DNA from: Bacillota bacterium | Lineage (GTDB): Bacteria; Bacillota; Clostridia; Lachnospirales; CAG-274 | Reading direction: 5' to 3' | Assembly (NCBI GenBank): GCA_017543265.1 | Contig: JAFYGI010000051.1 | Location: 1 to 64,000 of the forward strand | DNA length: 64,000 nucleotides | In this document: positions 49,481-58,581 of the stretch, one piece after another | How the letters are laid out: every line of letters begins with the position of its first letter | How positions within the stretch are numbered: the first letter of the stretch is position 1 | Translations under genes and position numbers: made by a program | Notes under the pieces: generated by a model | What the model saw: the letters and a program-made list of their open reading frames with translations, nothing else | The model's database searches: none | What the model was told of the DNA's origin: nothing

Positions 49481-50095
49481 TCATTGCTCGTTTTTGTACT
49501 GCTCCAGGGCGTTTTTGGCCGTTTCGATGTCAAAGCCGCGCCTCAGCAGAAAATCCATGTGTTTTTTATATTCCTTTGCATCGGACAGCGGCGCTTTTAT
49601 GCGTTTTTCCAAAAGCTTTTGCGCCTTTTGCCGCATTACCTCGTCCGTGCCCTCAAAAAAGGGTGCGGCCGTATCGGCATCTATTCCCCTTGCCGCAAGC
49701 TCGGCCAGTATGCGCCGCCTGCCCCAGCCCTTTAAATTAAGGCAGTCACGCACAAAAAGCCTTGCATAGTTTTTATCGTCTATTATTTTGTACTTTTCAA
49801 GCAGCTCCGTCACGCGCCCGATGATCTCGTCGGAATACTCGCCGCGAAGCTTCTGCACGACCTCTTTTTTGGTACGCGCCTTAAAATCAATATATTTAAG
49901 CGCAGTTTCCCTTGCCTTGATAAAGACCAGCTGCTCCATTATCGCATCATAGCGCTCGGGCGAAAGCTCCTCGCCCTCCTTAAGCTTGTAATACAGCAGG
50001 TCAACGCCGTCTATGCCAAAGGAAAAGCTGCCGTCTATAAAGACATTGTACCGCCCCGACCGCTTTTTCTGCGGCGTTATTGCAGTTATTTTCAT
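49481..50095 (-). CDS. recX: RecX-like regulator of RecA
   Basis: Small regulator that inhibits RecA filaments. 204 aa, all helical with three tandem three-helix repeats: ALKYIDFKARTKKEVVQKL, ARLFVRDCLNLKGWGRRRI (about 110-128), and a C-terminal repeat ending LEQYKNEQ. The segment KGWGRRRILAELAARGID is typical. ATG 50095 was chosen; a longer form by seven codons is possible. It lies 14 bp upstream of tmk. Confidence 0.87.
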   Translation of the reverse strand: MKITAITPQKKRSGRYNVFIDGSFSFGIDGVDLLYYKLKEGEELSPERYDAIMEQLVFIKARETALKYIDFKARTKKEVVQKLRGEYSDEIIGRVTELLEKYKIIDDKNYARLFVRDCLNLKGWGRRRILAELAARGIDADTAAPFFEGTDEVMRQKAQKLLEKRIKAPLSDAKEYKKHMDFLLRRGFDIETAKNALEQYKNEQ

Positions 50096-50112
50096 ACCGC
50101 ACCGCCCCCGTA

Positions 50113-50937
50113 TCACTTAATAAAAGAAAAATAAAGCAAAACAAGGATGCCGAGCACTATCCTGTAGACACCGAAAGCCTTGAAGTCCTTTTTCTTGATA
50201 TAGCCTATAAGGAAGCGTATCGCAAGTACGGAAACGCCGAAGGAAACTATCATGCCCACGGCAAGCACGCCGAACTGGCCGAGCGTGAACATACCGCCCT
50301 TTACAAAGTATTTTAAAAGCTTTAAAAAGCTTGCGCCGAACATTATGGGTATGGCCAGGAAAAACGTAAACTCCGTTGCCACAAAGCGCGAGCAGCCCGC
50401 TATCATACCGCCGATTATGGTACTGCCGCTGCGGGAGGTGCCGGGTATGAGTGCAAGTATCTGAAATGCGCCTATAATAAGCGCCTGTTTGTATGTAAGG
50501 TCCTCCAGCTCCGTGGTTTTGGGCTGTTTTTTCCTGCCCGATTCGATAACGATAAACCACACGCCGTAAATAATAAGCATAAGCGCCACCACAACGGCGT
50601 TGTACAAATGATCATCCAGCCAGTCGTCCAGCGGCAGACCGATAACGGCCGCGGGGATGCAGGCAATGATAACCTTGTACCACAGCGTGAAGGTCTGCTT
50701 TTTCTCCGCCTTTGTTTTGGAGGGGGAAAACGGGTTGAGCTTGTGGAAAAACAGGACTATTACCGCCAGTATCGCACCCAGCTGTATAACAACATCAAAC
50801 ATTTCCTCAAACTCGGGGCTGACTATCGTCCCCGTTATCTCCTGCACCAGTATAAGGTGCCCCGTGCTGCTTATGGGCAGCCACTCCGTAATGCCCTCGA
50901 CTATGCCCAATATAAGGGCGCGTAAAAAATCAAGCAT
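50113..50937 (-). CDS. uppP: Undecaprenyl-diphosphatase (UppP/BacA)
   Basis: Recycles the undecaprenyl carrier for cell-wall synthesis and gives bacitracin tolerance. 274 aa, about eight helices. Conserved EGITEWLPISSTGHLIL (about 14-30) and IPGTSRSGSTIIGG (about 163-176). It is first in the run toward rsmI. AAGGAGG ribosome site. Confidence 0.96.
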   Translation of the reverse strand: MLDFLRALILGIVEGITEWLPISSTGHLILVQEITGTIVSPEFEEMFDVVIQLGAILAVIVLFFHKLNPFSPSKTKAEKKQTFTLWYKVIIACIPAAVIGLPLDDWLDDHLYNAVVVALMLIIYGVWFIVIESGRKKQPKTTELEDLTYKQALIIGAFQILALIPGTSRSGSTIIGGMIAGCSRFVATEFTFFLAIPIMFGASFLKLLKYFVKGGMFTLGQFGVLAVGMIVSFGVSVLAIRFLIGYIKKKDFKAFGVYRIVLGILVLLYFSFIK

Positions 50938-50956
50938 GATCTGCCTCCTTAATACC

Positions 50957-50994
50957 CAAAATAAGGGGCCGACAAAAAACCGTCAGTCCCTTAT
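50957..50994 (-). terminator. Terminator after secreted helical protein
   Basis: On the minus strand ATAAGGG pairs with CCCTTAT, with an inner GAC/GTC, followed by TTATTTT. The T-run is weak. Confidence 0.55.
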
Positions 50995-51030
50995 GATATA
51001 TTGTTTTTTGCAAATTCGATGCCGCGGGCG

Positions 51031-52782
51031 TTATTCGTAATAGCCCGTTACATTGTTTTTCTTCATCCAATCCAGCTTGCAGTCCATAAGATACTGTACC
51101 GTATCGGAATTTTTGTTGAAGAATGTCCTTAACAAATGCCTTGTCATATACAAGTCGTTATAGGTAAGATAGGGATAATCGACCATTGTGTTGTAGGTGC
51201 CCGTGTAGTACAGCGCATAGTTAAGGTTATTGCTCGGCAGCACCCATTGGTCCCTTGTATCCTCTATCGCAAGCAGCATTTTGTCCGCAAGCTCCAGATA
51301 TGGCTCGTGCTTGGTCAGGTCATACATCTTGTAAAGCAGGTTAAGCTCCGCAAGCTGATGATTGAGTGAAACGTGTGTCGGCAGATGTGTCCTTGTGTGG
51401 CCGTAGTCCTCCACCAGTATACCGCCGTTTTGTGTCTTGTAGCTGTGCTCCGCCGCATGGCTTTTGAAAAACTCGCCGTAGCGCACCAGCGCACTTAAAA
51501 ACTCCTCATTGCCGTAGGTCTTGTATGCGTTTAAAAGGTTTTCGGCAAAATCCGTGTTAAAGCGTGTGTCGTAGAAGCCCGCATCAATGCTGAAATCGCT
51601 CATCAGCCACTCCGACTGCGGCCCCGTCTGCCAGTAGCCCTGCGCATTCTGGTTTGCCATGCAGATCTTTGTCATTACATAGCCCAGCTCCCTTGTGGCA
51701 AGCAGGTCGCTGTTTTTGACAAAGCTTGCGCCCACATAGTTTGACGGATGTCTGTAAAACATATTTTCCGCATAGGGCTTGTAGTTTGCGGGGATGGGGA
51801 AATAATAACCGTCCCAGCAGAGTCTGCGCTGCTTGCTAAGATCCTGCTTAAGTGCCTCAAAATGCTTGGCGCTTGACCAGTCCGCAAGCTTGTAGTTGGA
51901 GCGCAGCACCCATATCTCGCCCATTACCTGCGTATTGCGCGGGAACTCGTAGGTAAGCCTGTAGCCCGTGTCCTCCTTTGTGATAACGACCTTCTTTTCC
52001 TGCTCGGGCACGCGCACAAGCGTAGCCGCGGTGGTGTCGTTAAGGTATACGGCGGGTACGCCTATGACCATCGACATTTTGTCGGTATTTATATACATGG
52101 TCTCGTAGGCGGTATTTTCCGTATTGGTGGACATATACCAGTTGTTGTTTGCGTCTATATAGCGTATCTCTATTTTGCTGCCGGGTATGCTGAGCCCCGT
52201 TACCAGCGGTGTCGGGTCGTTTTTCTTGAAGGTATAGCGGTGCATATAGAAAAAGTCGCCGTTTTCAAAGGTGACATTGCGCTGTTTAAGCACATAGTCG
52301 TTGTTTTCGGCCGTTTCCTCTTTCCAGTCTGCCGTATACTCCTTTGCCCACTTGTCCTTGGGAGTCTGTGCTATAATGTTATGCACGGCCAGCTCCACGC
52401 CCGTAAGCGGTATGCCGTTTGCATCAACGGGTATTTCCTGTGTGGTGGTCTCCGTGGGTGCCTCGGTCTGTGTTTCCTGCTCCTCGGTAGTGGTCTGCGT
52501 GGTGGTCACCGTTTTGGATGCCGCGCTGCTCGAGCCCTTTTTCGACCTGCCCGTCGAGCCCTTTTTGGTGGTCTTTTCGGACTTTGATGTTGTCTGCTCC
52601 GTCAGCGTGGTCGCTTCCGTAGTTTCCTCGGCAGTTGTCGTTTCCTCCGCGGTTTTGACCTCTGCGGCTTTCACCTTGCTCAGCGAGCTGCTTTTAGCCA
52701 TTGCCGCCGTGGAGAAAGCGGCCGTAAAAATTGCCGCGGCACATAAAAACGCCGCCGCATATCCGTATTTTTTATGATACAT
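51031..52782 (-). CDS. Secreted protein with low-complexity linker and helical-barrel domain
   Basis: 583 aa. A signal peptide or anchor (about 8-29) leads to a low-complexity Thr/Glu/Lys/Ser stretch (about 31-112). The remainder is a beta-type segment (about 150-300), then a helical domain (about 330-580) with repeated patterns such as NLLYKMYDLTKHEPYLELAD, which look like an alpha/alpha toroid as in D-glucuronyl C5-epimerases and polysaccharide-active proteins. No catalytic motif was recognised. It is probably an envelope protein. It stands alone, with a hairpin in its leader (52798-52830). Confidence 0.6.
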   Translation of the reverse strand: MYHKKYGYAAAFLCAAAIFTAAFSTAAMAKSSSLSKVKAAEVKTAEETTTAEETTEATTLTEQTTSKSEKTTKKGSTGRSKKGSSSAASKTVTTTQTTTEEQETQTEAPTETTTQEIPVDANGIPLTGVELAVHNIIAQTPKDKWAKEYTADWKEETAENNDYVLKQRNVTFENGDFFYMHRYTFKKNDPTPLVTGLSIPGSKIEIRYIDANNNWYMSTNTENTAYETMYINTDKMSMVIGVPAVYLNDTTAATLVRVPEQEKKVVITKEDTGYRLTYEFPRNTQVMGEIWVLRSNYKLADWSSAKHFEALKQDLSKQRRLCWDGYYFPIPANYKPYAENMFYRHPSNYVGASFVKNSDLLATRELGYVMTKICMANQNAQGYWQTGPQSEWLMSDFSIDAGFYDTRFNTDFAENLLNAYKTYGNEEFLSALVRYGEFFKSHAAEHSYKTQNGGILVEDYGHTRTHLPTHVSLNHQLAELNLLYKMYDLTKHEPYLELADKMLLAIEDTRDQWVLPSNNLNYALYYTGTYNTMVDYPYLTYNDLYMTRHLLRTFFNKNSDTVQYLMDCKLDWMKKNNVTGYYE

Positions 52783-52930
52783 ACTGCTTTCCTTTCACAG
52801 GGATCGGTTCGGATGATATATACCGACCCTTTTATAGTATTAGTAAATCTTTTAGTATTATAACATATAAAACCCTGTTATTTTATTACAATATTATTAA
52901 AAATTATGATACGAGGATTGCGTTTTTTGC

Positions 52931-52981
52931 AAAAAAGGGGCCGCGGCATTGAAGATAAGCGACCCTCAATGCTGCGACCCG
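52931..52981 (-). terminator. Terminator after YcxB gene
   Basis: On the minus strand GGGTCGCAGCATTGA pairs with TCAATGCCGCGGCCC, then TTTTTT. The stretch ATCTTCAATG is shared with the hairpin at 58059-58119. Confidence 0.85.
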
Positions 52982-52997
52982 TTACAGATCATTTTTA

Positions 52998-53465
52998 TCA
53001 GGTGTTTTTAATTTTATTTCTCAAAAAATCCAAAAGCTCCTTTGGGCAGTCCTTTTTCATCATCGGGAGGACCTGTTTGTCGGCGAGAATAATCAGAAAA
53101 TGATCCTTGGTTTCCTTTATGCCGTATAATTTTTCATATTCAATGCTTAATGAGCTGCCTTGATAATATGCTTCAAACTTATCCTCATAGAACTTGTATT
53201 GGTTTGTGTAACCGAACTTTTCCCTTTGTTTAAACGCTTTTGACGTTGTAAGTAAAAACTGTACAAGATAAAAGATCAGATAAACTCCCATTCCTGCCAG
53301 CGCAAATACAAGTGCAGCTGCCACACCGCGTCCGAGCTCCGGAAGAAAAAAGAGAATTCCCGCTGCCGCCATAATGCCGAGAGCGATCTTCTTATGTATG
53401 CTCCATACTATCTCGCGCAGATTTTGGGGAGTATATTCAAATATTGCTTCGTATAACGGTTCCAC
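52998..53465 (-). CDS. YcxB-like membrane protein
   Basis: 155 aa. Two close membrane segments (about 27-45 and 50-72) are followed by a cytoplasmic domain with the YcxB pattern: FYEDKFEAYYQGSSLSIEYEKLYGIKETKDHFLI (in parts, about 92-125) and ending CPKELLDFLRNK. Function of the family is unknown. It lies 12 bp downstream of the hydratase gene. Confidence 0.82.
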   Translation of the reverse strand: MEPLYEAIFEYTPQNLREIVWSIHKKIALGIMAAAGILFFLPELGRGVAAALVFALAGMGVYLIFYLVQFLLTTSKAFKQREKFGYTNQYKFYEDKFEAYYQGSSLSIEYEKLYGIKETKDHFLIILADKQVLPMMKKDCPKELLDFLRNKIKNT

Positions 53466-53477
53466 AACGCTTACACC

Positions 53478-55763
53478 TCATTTTTTATTTCTGTTATAGT
53501 TTATAAGACAGCCGTTTAAGATTATCTCTCTTTCGTTGTCTGTCAGCTCGCCCATTTTAAGGGTAAATTCCTTCATGCTGCCATCCTTTACGACATAGGC
53601 CTTAAACTCGCCGGCCTTATCCTTAACACCCTTTGCGACCTGCGGGATAAAGATAAAGTCGCCGTTTTCAAAGGGTAATTCACCGTCAAAGGTAAAGGGA
53701 AGCATACCCCAGTTGATAAGGTTGGAGCGGTAACGCTTTGTTGCGTATTCCTTGGCGATATTAGCCCAGCCGCCGAGTACCTTCTGACAGCTTGCGGCCT
53801 GCTCTCTTGCGGAGCCGTCGCCGGGCTTTACGGCGTAAATGGTGCTGCCGACACCCATAGTTGCCCTTGATATCTCAAAGCTCTTTTTAATGGTGTCCAT
53901 TATCGGCTTTAATTCGGGAACGGCCTCTGCGGGACATTTATCCGCAAGGATAGCCTTTTCCGCAAGCTGTATAGCCTTTGCGCGGGGCACATAGTCGGGG
54001 TCCTTACGCGAAAGTGTAAATTCCGCAAGGCCGAGAGGATTGGAGCGGTAGCTGCTTGTCTCGCCCGAGGGGATAAGCTCGTCCGTTGTGGTAACGGGGT
54101 CTGTGATAAGGCTTACCACCTTTAATAAAATATTTTCGGGAAGAGCGCTCATTTCGGGCCAATCGGTGATATTGGGACCAAGCTTCAGCTCCACGCTCGG
54201 GTCCGCCTTGCCAAAGCCGTTAAATACGCGGTTATCGTAAACCGTCTTGTTAAAGAAATACTTGGGCTTTGTGAAATCTATGCCGTCAAGCTGCTCCGCC
54301 GAGGTAAGATAGCCCTTGTTTACAGCGGTTGCGGCGATAGAACGTGCATCCATAAGCGCAACCGAGGCGATCTGACCGTTGCCCGGCTTGGAACCCTCTC
54401 TGTTGGGGAAGTTTCTTGTCGAGTGACGTATGGAAAGACCGTTGTTTGACGGAACATCGCCCGCACCGAAGCAGGGGCCGCAGAAAGCGGAACGCACGGT
54501 AGCACCTGCCGCCATGATCTTTGCAATAGCGCCGTTTTCCACAAGGCTGATAAATGTGGGCTGGCTGGAGGGATATACGCTTAATGCGAAATCGTCCGCG
54601 CCGATGGACTGACCGTTAAGGATATCCGCAACATCGCAGATATTGTCAAATGTACCGCCCGCACAGCCTGCAATAACACCCTGATCCACATAAAGTCTGC
54701 CGTTTTTGATCTTATCGCGCAGCTTGAATGTCACCTTGGGGTTGTCGATGGACTTTGCGCCCTTCTTTTCAACGTCCGCAAGTATATCTTCAAGGTTTGC
54801 GTTAAGCTCGTCAATTGTGTATGTATTGCTGGGGTGGAAAGGCATAGCTATCATAGGCTTAACCTTTGAAAGGTCAACGTAAACAACGCCGTCATAGTAT
54901 GCTACGCTGCCGGGGTCAAGCTGCTTGAAATCGCCTTCTCTGCCGTGTGCCTTGTAGTATTCCTTAATTGTATCGTCCGTTCTCCAGACGGAGGAAAGAC
55001 AGGTAGTTTCGGTGGTCATAACGTCAATGCCGTTTCTGTACTCGGCGTTGAGGTTTGAAATGCCGTCACCGACAAACTCCATTACCTTATTTTTAACATA
55101 GCCGTTTTCAAATACGGCACCGATGATCGACAGCGCAACGTCCTGCGGACCCACAAAGGGTGAGGGCTTGCCCGTAAGATAAATTGCGATGACCTGCGGA
55201 CAGTTTACATCGTAGGTCTGGCAAAGAAGCTGCTTTGCCAGCTCACCGCCGCCCTCGCCTATTGCCATGGTGCCCAGAGCACCGTAGCGTGTATGAGAGT
55301 CCGAGCCGAGAATCATCTTGCCGCAGCCCGACATCATCTCACGCATAAACTGGTGGATGACCGCCTGATGCGCGGGTACATAAATGCCGCCGTACTTCTT
55401 TGCCGCGGAAAGGCCAAACATATGGTCGTCCTCGTTTATTGTGCCGCCTACCGCACAAAGGCTGTTGTGGCAGTTGGTCAGTACATAGGGGATGGGGAAT
55501 TTTTCCATGCCCGATGCACGCGCGGTCTGTATAATACCCACATAGGTAATGTCGTGACTTGCCATGCAGTCAAATTTGATTTTTAATTTTTCGGGGTCGC
55601 CCGAGGTATTGTGCGCCTGTAAAATACCGTATGCAATGGTGTTTTTACGCGCCTGCTGCGCATCCGCCGTAACGTTTGCCGCCTGTAATGCCGCCGTGTC
55701 GTCAGCCTTTATAAGCTGTGTGCCGTTTATAAGGTAGGCACCCGTGTTATATAATTCAACCAT
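53478..55763 (-). CDS. Aconitase-superfamily hydratase (YbhJ-like)
   Basis: A 761-aa Fe-S hydratase related to aconitase and E. coli YbhJ. Iron-sulfur ligands: Cys in [11 protein letters not shown] (about 362-372) and [10 protein letters not shown] (about 429-438). [21 protein letters not shown] (about 153-173, in parts) is the aconitase substrate-binding loop. The C-terminal swivel domain contains [15 protein letters not shown] (about 684-698). The substrate is not known; YbhJ itself is uncharacterised. It has a promoter with a perfect palindrome at 55784-55803. Confidence 0.88.
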   Translation of the reverse strand: MVELYNTGAYLINGTQLIKADDTAALQAANVTADAQQARKNTIAYGILQAHNTSGDPEKLKIKFDCMASHDITYVGIIQTARASGMEKFPIPYVLTNCHNSLCAVGGTINEDDHMFGLSAAKKYGGIYVPAHQAVIHQFMREMMSGCGKMILGSDSHTRYGALGTMAIGEGGGELAKQLLCQTYDVNCPQVIAIYLTGKPSPFVGPQDVALSIIGAVFENGYVKNKVMEFVGDGISNLNAEYRNGIDVMTTETTCLSSVWRTDDTIKEYYKAHGREGDFKQLDPGSVAYYDGVVYVDLSKVKPMIAMPFHPSNTYTIDELNANLEDILADVEKKGAKSIDNPKVTFKLRDKIKNGRLYVDQGVIAGCAGGTFDNICDVADILNGQSIGADDFALSVYPSSQPTFISLVENGAIAKIMAAGATVRSAFCGPCFGAGDVPSNNGLSIRHSTRNFPNREGSKPGNGQIASVALMDARSIAATAVNKGYLTSAEQLDGIDFTKPKYFFNKTVYDNRVFNGFGKADPSVELKLGPNITDWPEMSALPENILLKVVSLITDPVTTTDELIPSGETSSYRSNPLGLAEFTLSRKDPDYVPRAKAIQLAEKAILADKCPAEAVPELKPIMDTIKKSFEISRATMGVGSTIYAVKPGDGSAREQAASCQKVLGGWANIAKEYATKRYRSNLINWGMLPFTFDGELPFENGDFIFIPQVAKGVKDKAGEFKAYVVKDGSMKEFTLKMGELTDNEREIILNGCLINYNRNKK

Positions 55764-55783
55764 TTTTTGTCCTCCTGAAAAAG

Positions 55784-55803
55784 ATTATATGATATCATAT
55801 AAT
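55784..55803. promoter_or_regulatory. Perfect 20-bp palindrome at the hydratase promoter
   Basis: ATTATATGATATCATATAAT, ten base pairs on each side without mismatch. It overlaps the -10 and start region of the minus-strand promoter. This is the expected place for a repressor operator. An RNA hairpin role is also possible. Confidence 0.65.
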
Positions 55804-55827
55804 ACCATAAATCGACCGCTTATGCAA
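55799..55827 (-). promoter_or_regulatory. Promoter of hydratase gene
   Basis: On the minus strand TTGCAT (55822-55827), 17-bp spacer, TATTAT (55799-55804). AGGAGG precedes the ATG at 55763. Confidence 0.75.
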
Positions 55828-55864
55828 GTATAAATAAGCTTGGGGGCTTGCATATCGGGATATA

Positions 55865-55920
55865 GCGCAAATAATTTCGGCTTACAGCGGGAAAAATACT
55901 GACGCCGAAAAACATTTGCG
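55865..55920. repeat. Palindromic dispersed element, short copy
   Basis: Left arm GCGCAAATAATTTCGGC (55865-55881) and right arm GCCGAAAAACATTTGCG (55904-55920) match the arms of the element at 26068-26191. Here only about 22 bp lies between them. Confidence 0.75.
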
Positions 55921-55966
55921 TTTTTGCCGTGTGTTCTCTATGCGGTAGATTTTTTTGTGCATACAT

Positions 55967-55995
55967 TTGCCATTTGCGTAAAAATATGCTATAAT
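55967..55995 (+). promoter_or_regulatory. Promoter of nudC-lysR unit
   Basis: TTGCCA (55967-55972), 17-bp spacer, TATAAT (55990-55995), followed by AAGGAGGG. Confidence 0.82.
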
Positions 55996-56019
55996 TAAAA
56001 CAAAAAAGGAGGGCATGAC

Positions 56020-56847
56020 ATGATACAGGACATTGCGCCGCACAAATACCATGTGGAATACACGCCGTGTACACCCACAAGCGAGGACATACTGTTTATT
56101 TTCAGGGGCAGCGATATACTTGTGCACGAGGAGAACGGACGCACATGGTTTCCTGCCGTGGGCGGCTTTGACATAAAGTCAAGACCCGTGTTTCTTTTCA
56201 GGATAGACGATACAAATATTTTTATGACCGATGTTGACGAGGGCGTATGCTTTGAGGGCTGGAATTTTGTCAAGCCCGAGTATTTCCGCACCGCCGCACC
56301 GCATTGGAAGGCATTTGCGGGCATAACCGCGGTACAGCTTCACCGCTGGTATGCGGAAAACAAATTCTGCTCACGCTGCGGGGCAAAGACAAAGCGCGGC
56401 ACGCGCAAGCGCTGTGTTATATGCACGGAATGCGGCAAGACGGTATATCCGCGCATTTCGCCCTGCGTGATAGTCGCCCTTACAAACGGCGACCGCATAA
56501 TGCTGACAAAATACAACAAAAGCCACAGCCCCTACAGGCGCTATTCCCTTATAGCGGGTTATAACGAGGTGGGCGAGACCCTGGAGGACACCGTGCGCCG
56601 CGAGGTAATGGAGGAAGTCGGGCTGAGGGTCAAAAACATAAAATATTTCAAAAACCAGCCGTGGTCGTTCAGCGACACATTGCTGGTGGGCTTTTTCTGC
56701 GAGCTGGACGGTGACGACACCCCCACCGTGGACGAGGACGAGCTGGCCGAGGCGACATGGTTCAAGCGCGGGGACATACCCGCGACACAATCACTTTTAA
56801 GCCTGACCAACACGATGATAGAGCATTTCAGAAACAACGGGAGCTGA
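56020..56847 (+). CDS. nudC: NADH pyrophosphatase (NUDIX, zinc ribbon)
   Basis: Hydrolyses NAD(H), and in other bacteria removes the NAD cap from RNA. 275 aa. Zinc ribbon CSRCGAKTKRGTRKRCVICTEC is seen (in two CxxC pairs, about 117-138). The Nudix box runs GYNEVGETLEDTVRREVMEE (about 181-200). The NudC signature NQPWSFSDTLLVGFF (about 212-226) is present (consensus SQPWPFPxS). An ATG 5 bp upstream gives only MT, so 56020 is the start. lysR follows after 5 bp. Confidence 0.93.
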   Translation: MIQDIAPHKYHVEYTPCTPTSEDILFIFRGSDILVHEENGRTWFPAVGGFDIKSRPVFLFRIDDTNIFMTDVDEGVCFEGWNFVKPEYFRTAAPHWKAFAGITAVQLHRWYAENKFCSRCGAKTKRGTRKRCVICTECGKTVYPRISPCVIVALTNGDRIMLTKYNKSHSPYRRYSLIAGYNEVGETLEDTVRREVMEEVGLRVKNIKYFKNQPWSFSDTLLVGFFCELDGDDTPTVDEDELAEATWFKRGDIPATQSLLSLTNTMIEHFRNNGS

Positions 56848-56852
56848 GCGAT

Positions 56853-57749
56853 ATGACATTACAACAGCTGAAATATGCGATAACCGTTGCCGACTGCGGC
56901 TCCATGAACGAGGCCGCAAAACGGCTTTTTATATCACAGCCCGGTCTGTCGGGCACCATACGCGAGCTGGAGGAGGAGCTGGGGCTGGAGATATTTCTGC
57001 GCTCCAACCGCGGTATAACCATAACCCCCGCCGGCGAGGAATTTCTGGGCTATGCCCGCCAGGTCTGTGCGCAGTACGCCCTGCTTGAGGACAAGTACGC
57101 GGGCAGGCGGAGCAAAAAGCATTTCAGCGTGTCCATGCAGCACTACTCCTTTGCGGTAAGAGCCTTTGTGGACACGGTAAAGCAGGCCGACGACGGCGAG
57201 TACGAGTTTGCCGCGCACGAGACCCGCACATACGAGATAATAGAAAACGTGAAAAACTTTAAAAGCGAGCTGGGTGTCATCTATATCAACGACTTTAACC
57301 GCAAGGTCATGACAAAGCTTTTAAGCGAAAACAGTCTGGAGTTTACGCCGCTGTTTGACTGCGATACCTATGTTTACCTGTGGTCGGGGCACCCGCTTGC
57401 GGATAAAAGCGTTATCTCCATGGACGAGCTGGGGGACTACCCCTGTCTGGCCTTCGACCAGGGGCAGAACAACAGCTTTTACCTTGCCGAAGAGGTAAAA
57501 AGCACCTACGAATACAAGCGTCTGATAAGGGCAAACGACCGCGCGACCATGCTTAATATGATGGTGGGACTAAACGGCTACACCCTTTGTTCGGGCATAA
57601 TCTGCGCCGAGCTAAACGGTGACGGCTACCGTGCCGTGCCCCTTAAAGAAAACGAAAAAATGACCATCGGCTATATAAAGCGCAAGGGTGCCGCCCTTAC
57701 CCCGATAGCGAACATATATATAGAAGAGCTGCAAAAATACGGATATTGA
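56853..57749 (+). CDS. LysR-family transcriptional regulator
   Basis: 298 aa. N-terminal winged HTH LQQLKYAITVADCGSMNEAA (3-22) and FISQPGLSGTIRELEEELG (about 29-47). The rest is the ligand-binding domain (about 90-296). ATG 56853 chosen: GGGAG upstream and a standard LysR N terminus. It follows nudC by 5 bp. The ligand and targets are unknown. Confidence 0.93.
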   Translation: MTLQQLKYAITVADCGSMNEAAKRLFISQPGLSGTIRELEEELGLEIFLRSNRGITITPAGEEFLGYARQVCAQYALLEDKYAGRRSKKHFSVSMQHYSFAVRAFVDTVKQADDGEYEFAAHETRTYEIIENVKNFKSELGVIYINDFNRKVMTKLLSENSLEFTPLFDCDTYVYLWSGHPLADKSVISMDELGDYPCLAFDQGQNNSFYLAEEVKSTYEYKRLIRANDRATMLNMMVGLNGYTLCSGIICAELNGDGYRAVPLKENEKMTIGYIKRKGAALTPIANIYIEELQKYGY

Positions 57750-57791
57750 TGCAAAAAACGATTTTCCCGCACTAAAGGAGTGGATACCAAA

Positions 57792-58053
57792 ATGAAAGGT
57801 GTTATGTTGGCAAAGCGAAACTGTTGTAAGGATGCCGCTTGACGGCGCTGTCAAAGAGGGGCTGTACGATATAAGGTTTTCGGTGTACTGCAACGGTCAC
57901 GGCTATCCCGCCGACACCAAAACCGAATATTTCAGGGATAAGGAGCCAAGCGGCAACCTTGACAGCGACCTTATGTTTATAGACCCCGACTCTCCGCGTG
58001 TGATCGTAAGGGGTTTTGCCACAAAATACCCGGCCGCAGATACGACGGGATAA
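57792..58053 (+). pseudogene. Small gene with one-base frameshift near its start
   Basis: AAAGGAG is followed by ATG 57792 opening MKGVMLAK, which stops after 16 codons. One base later in frame, a 79-residue reading starts ETVVRMPLDGAVKEGLYDIR and ends at 58053. Removing one base near 57816 joins the two into a product of about 87 aa. The family was not recognised. Either a real frameshift, a sequencing error, or rare recoding. Confidence 0.5.
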
Positions 58054-58058
58054 AAAAC

Positions 58059-58119
58059 AAAAAAACGGAGCTGCTGCATTAAAGATCTCGGTATCTTCAA
58101 TGTTTCGGCTCCGTTTTTT
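58059..58119. terminator. Two-way terminator hairpin
   Basis: AAAAACGGAGC pairs with GCTCCGTTTTTT around an inner AAGAT/ATCTT stem. Lies between two convergent broken genes. Confidence 0.82.
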
Positions 58120-58120
58120 A

Positions 58121-58557
58121 TTATATTTCGTCTGCGCTGTGCACAAGCTTTGCCGACACTATCGCCGCCCCCGACAGGTAAGGCTCCAGCTTTTCCTTGG
58201 TCTTGCCCAGACCGCCGCCGCCCGAGGTGGCAAAAACAGATACCTTTTTGCCGCTCCAGTCATAGGCCTTGCAAAATGTGTTTACCACATTAGGCGCTGC
58301 GCCGTACCAGATGGGAAAGCCGAGATACACCGTATCGTATTCGGAAAAGTTTTCCACACTTCCCGCAACGGGCACATCCTTTTGCCCATTTTTTCCTTGT
58401 TGCAGCGTGCAAGCGGGTTTACCCACCTTATATCCGCCGCGGTATACGGCTGCTCGGGCACTATCTCAAATACATCAGCACCCTTTGCGGCGGCAAACTG
58501 CTTTGCTATGCCCGCCGTTTTGCCCTCGGCGCTGAAAAATATCACCAATGTTTTCAT
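58121..58557 (-). pseudogene. Flavodoxin, frameshifted
   Basis: The first frame starts at ATG 58557 (GGGAGGG upstream) and reads MKTLVIFFSAEGKTAGIAKQ, the flavodoxin phosphate loop region, up to NPLARCNKEKMGK. The second frame continues DVPVAGSVENFSEYDTVYLG, FPIWYGAAPNVVNTF and FATSGGGGLGKT, ending at 58121. One extra A in the run around 58380-58394 would restore a flavodoxin of about 145 aa. Both halves look well conserved, so the lesion is recent or an assembly error. Confidence 0.8.
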
Positions 58558-58581
58558 AAAGACCCTCCCTGTATAAAATTT

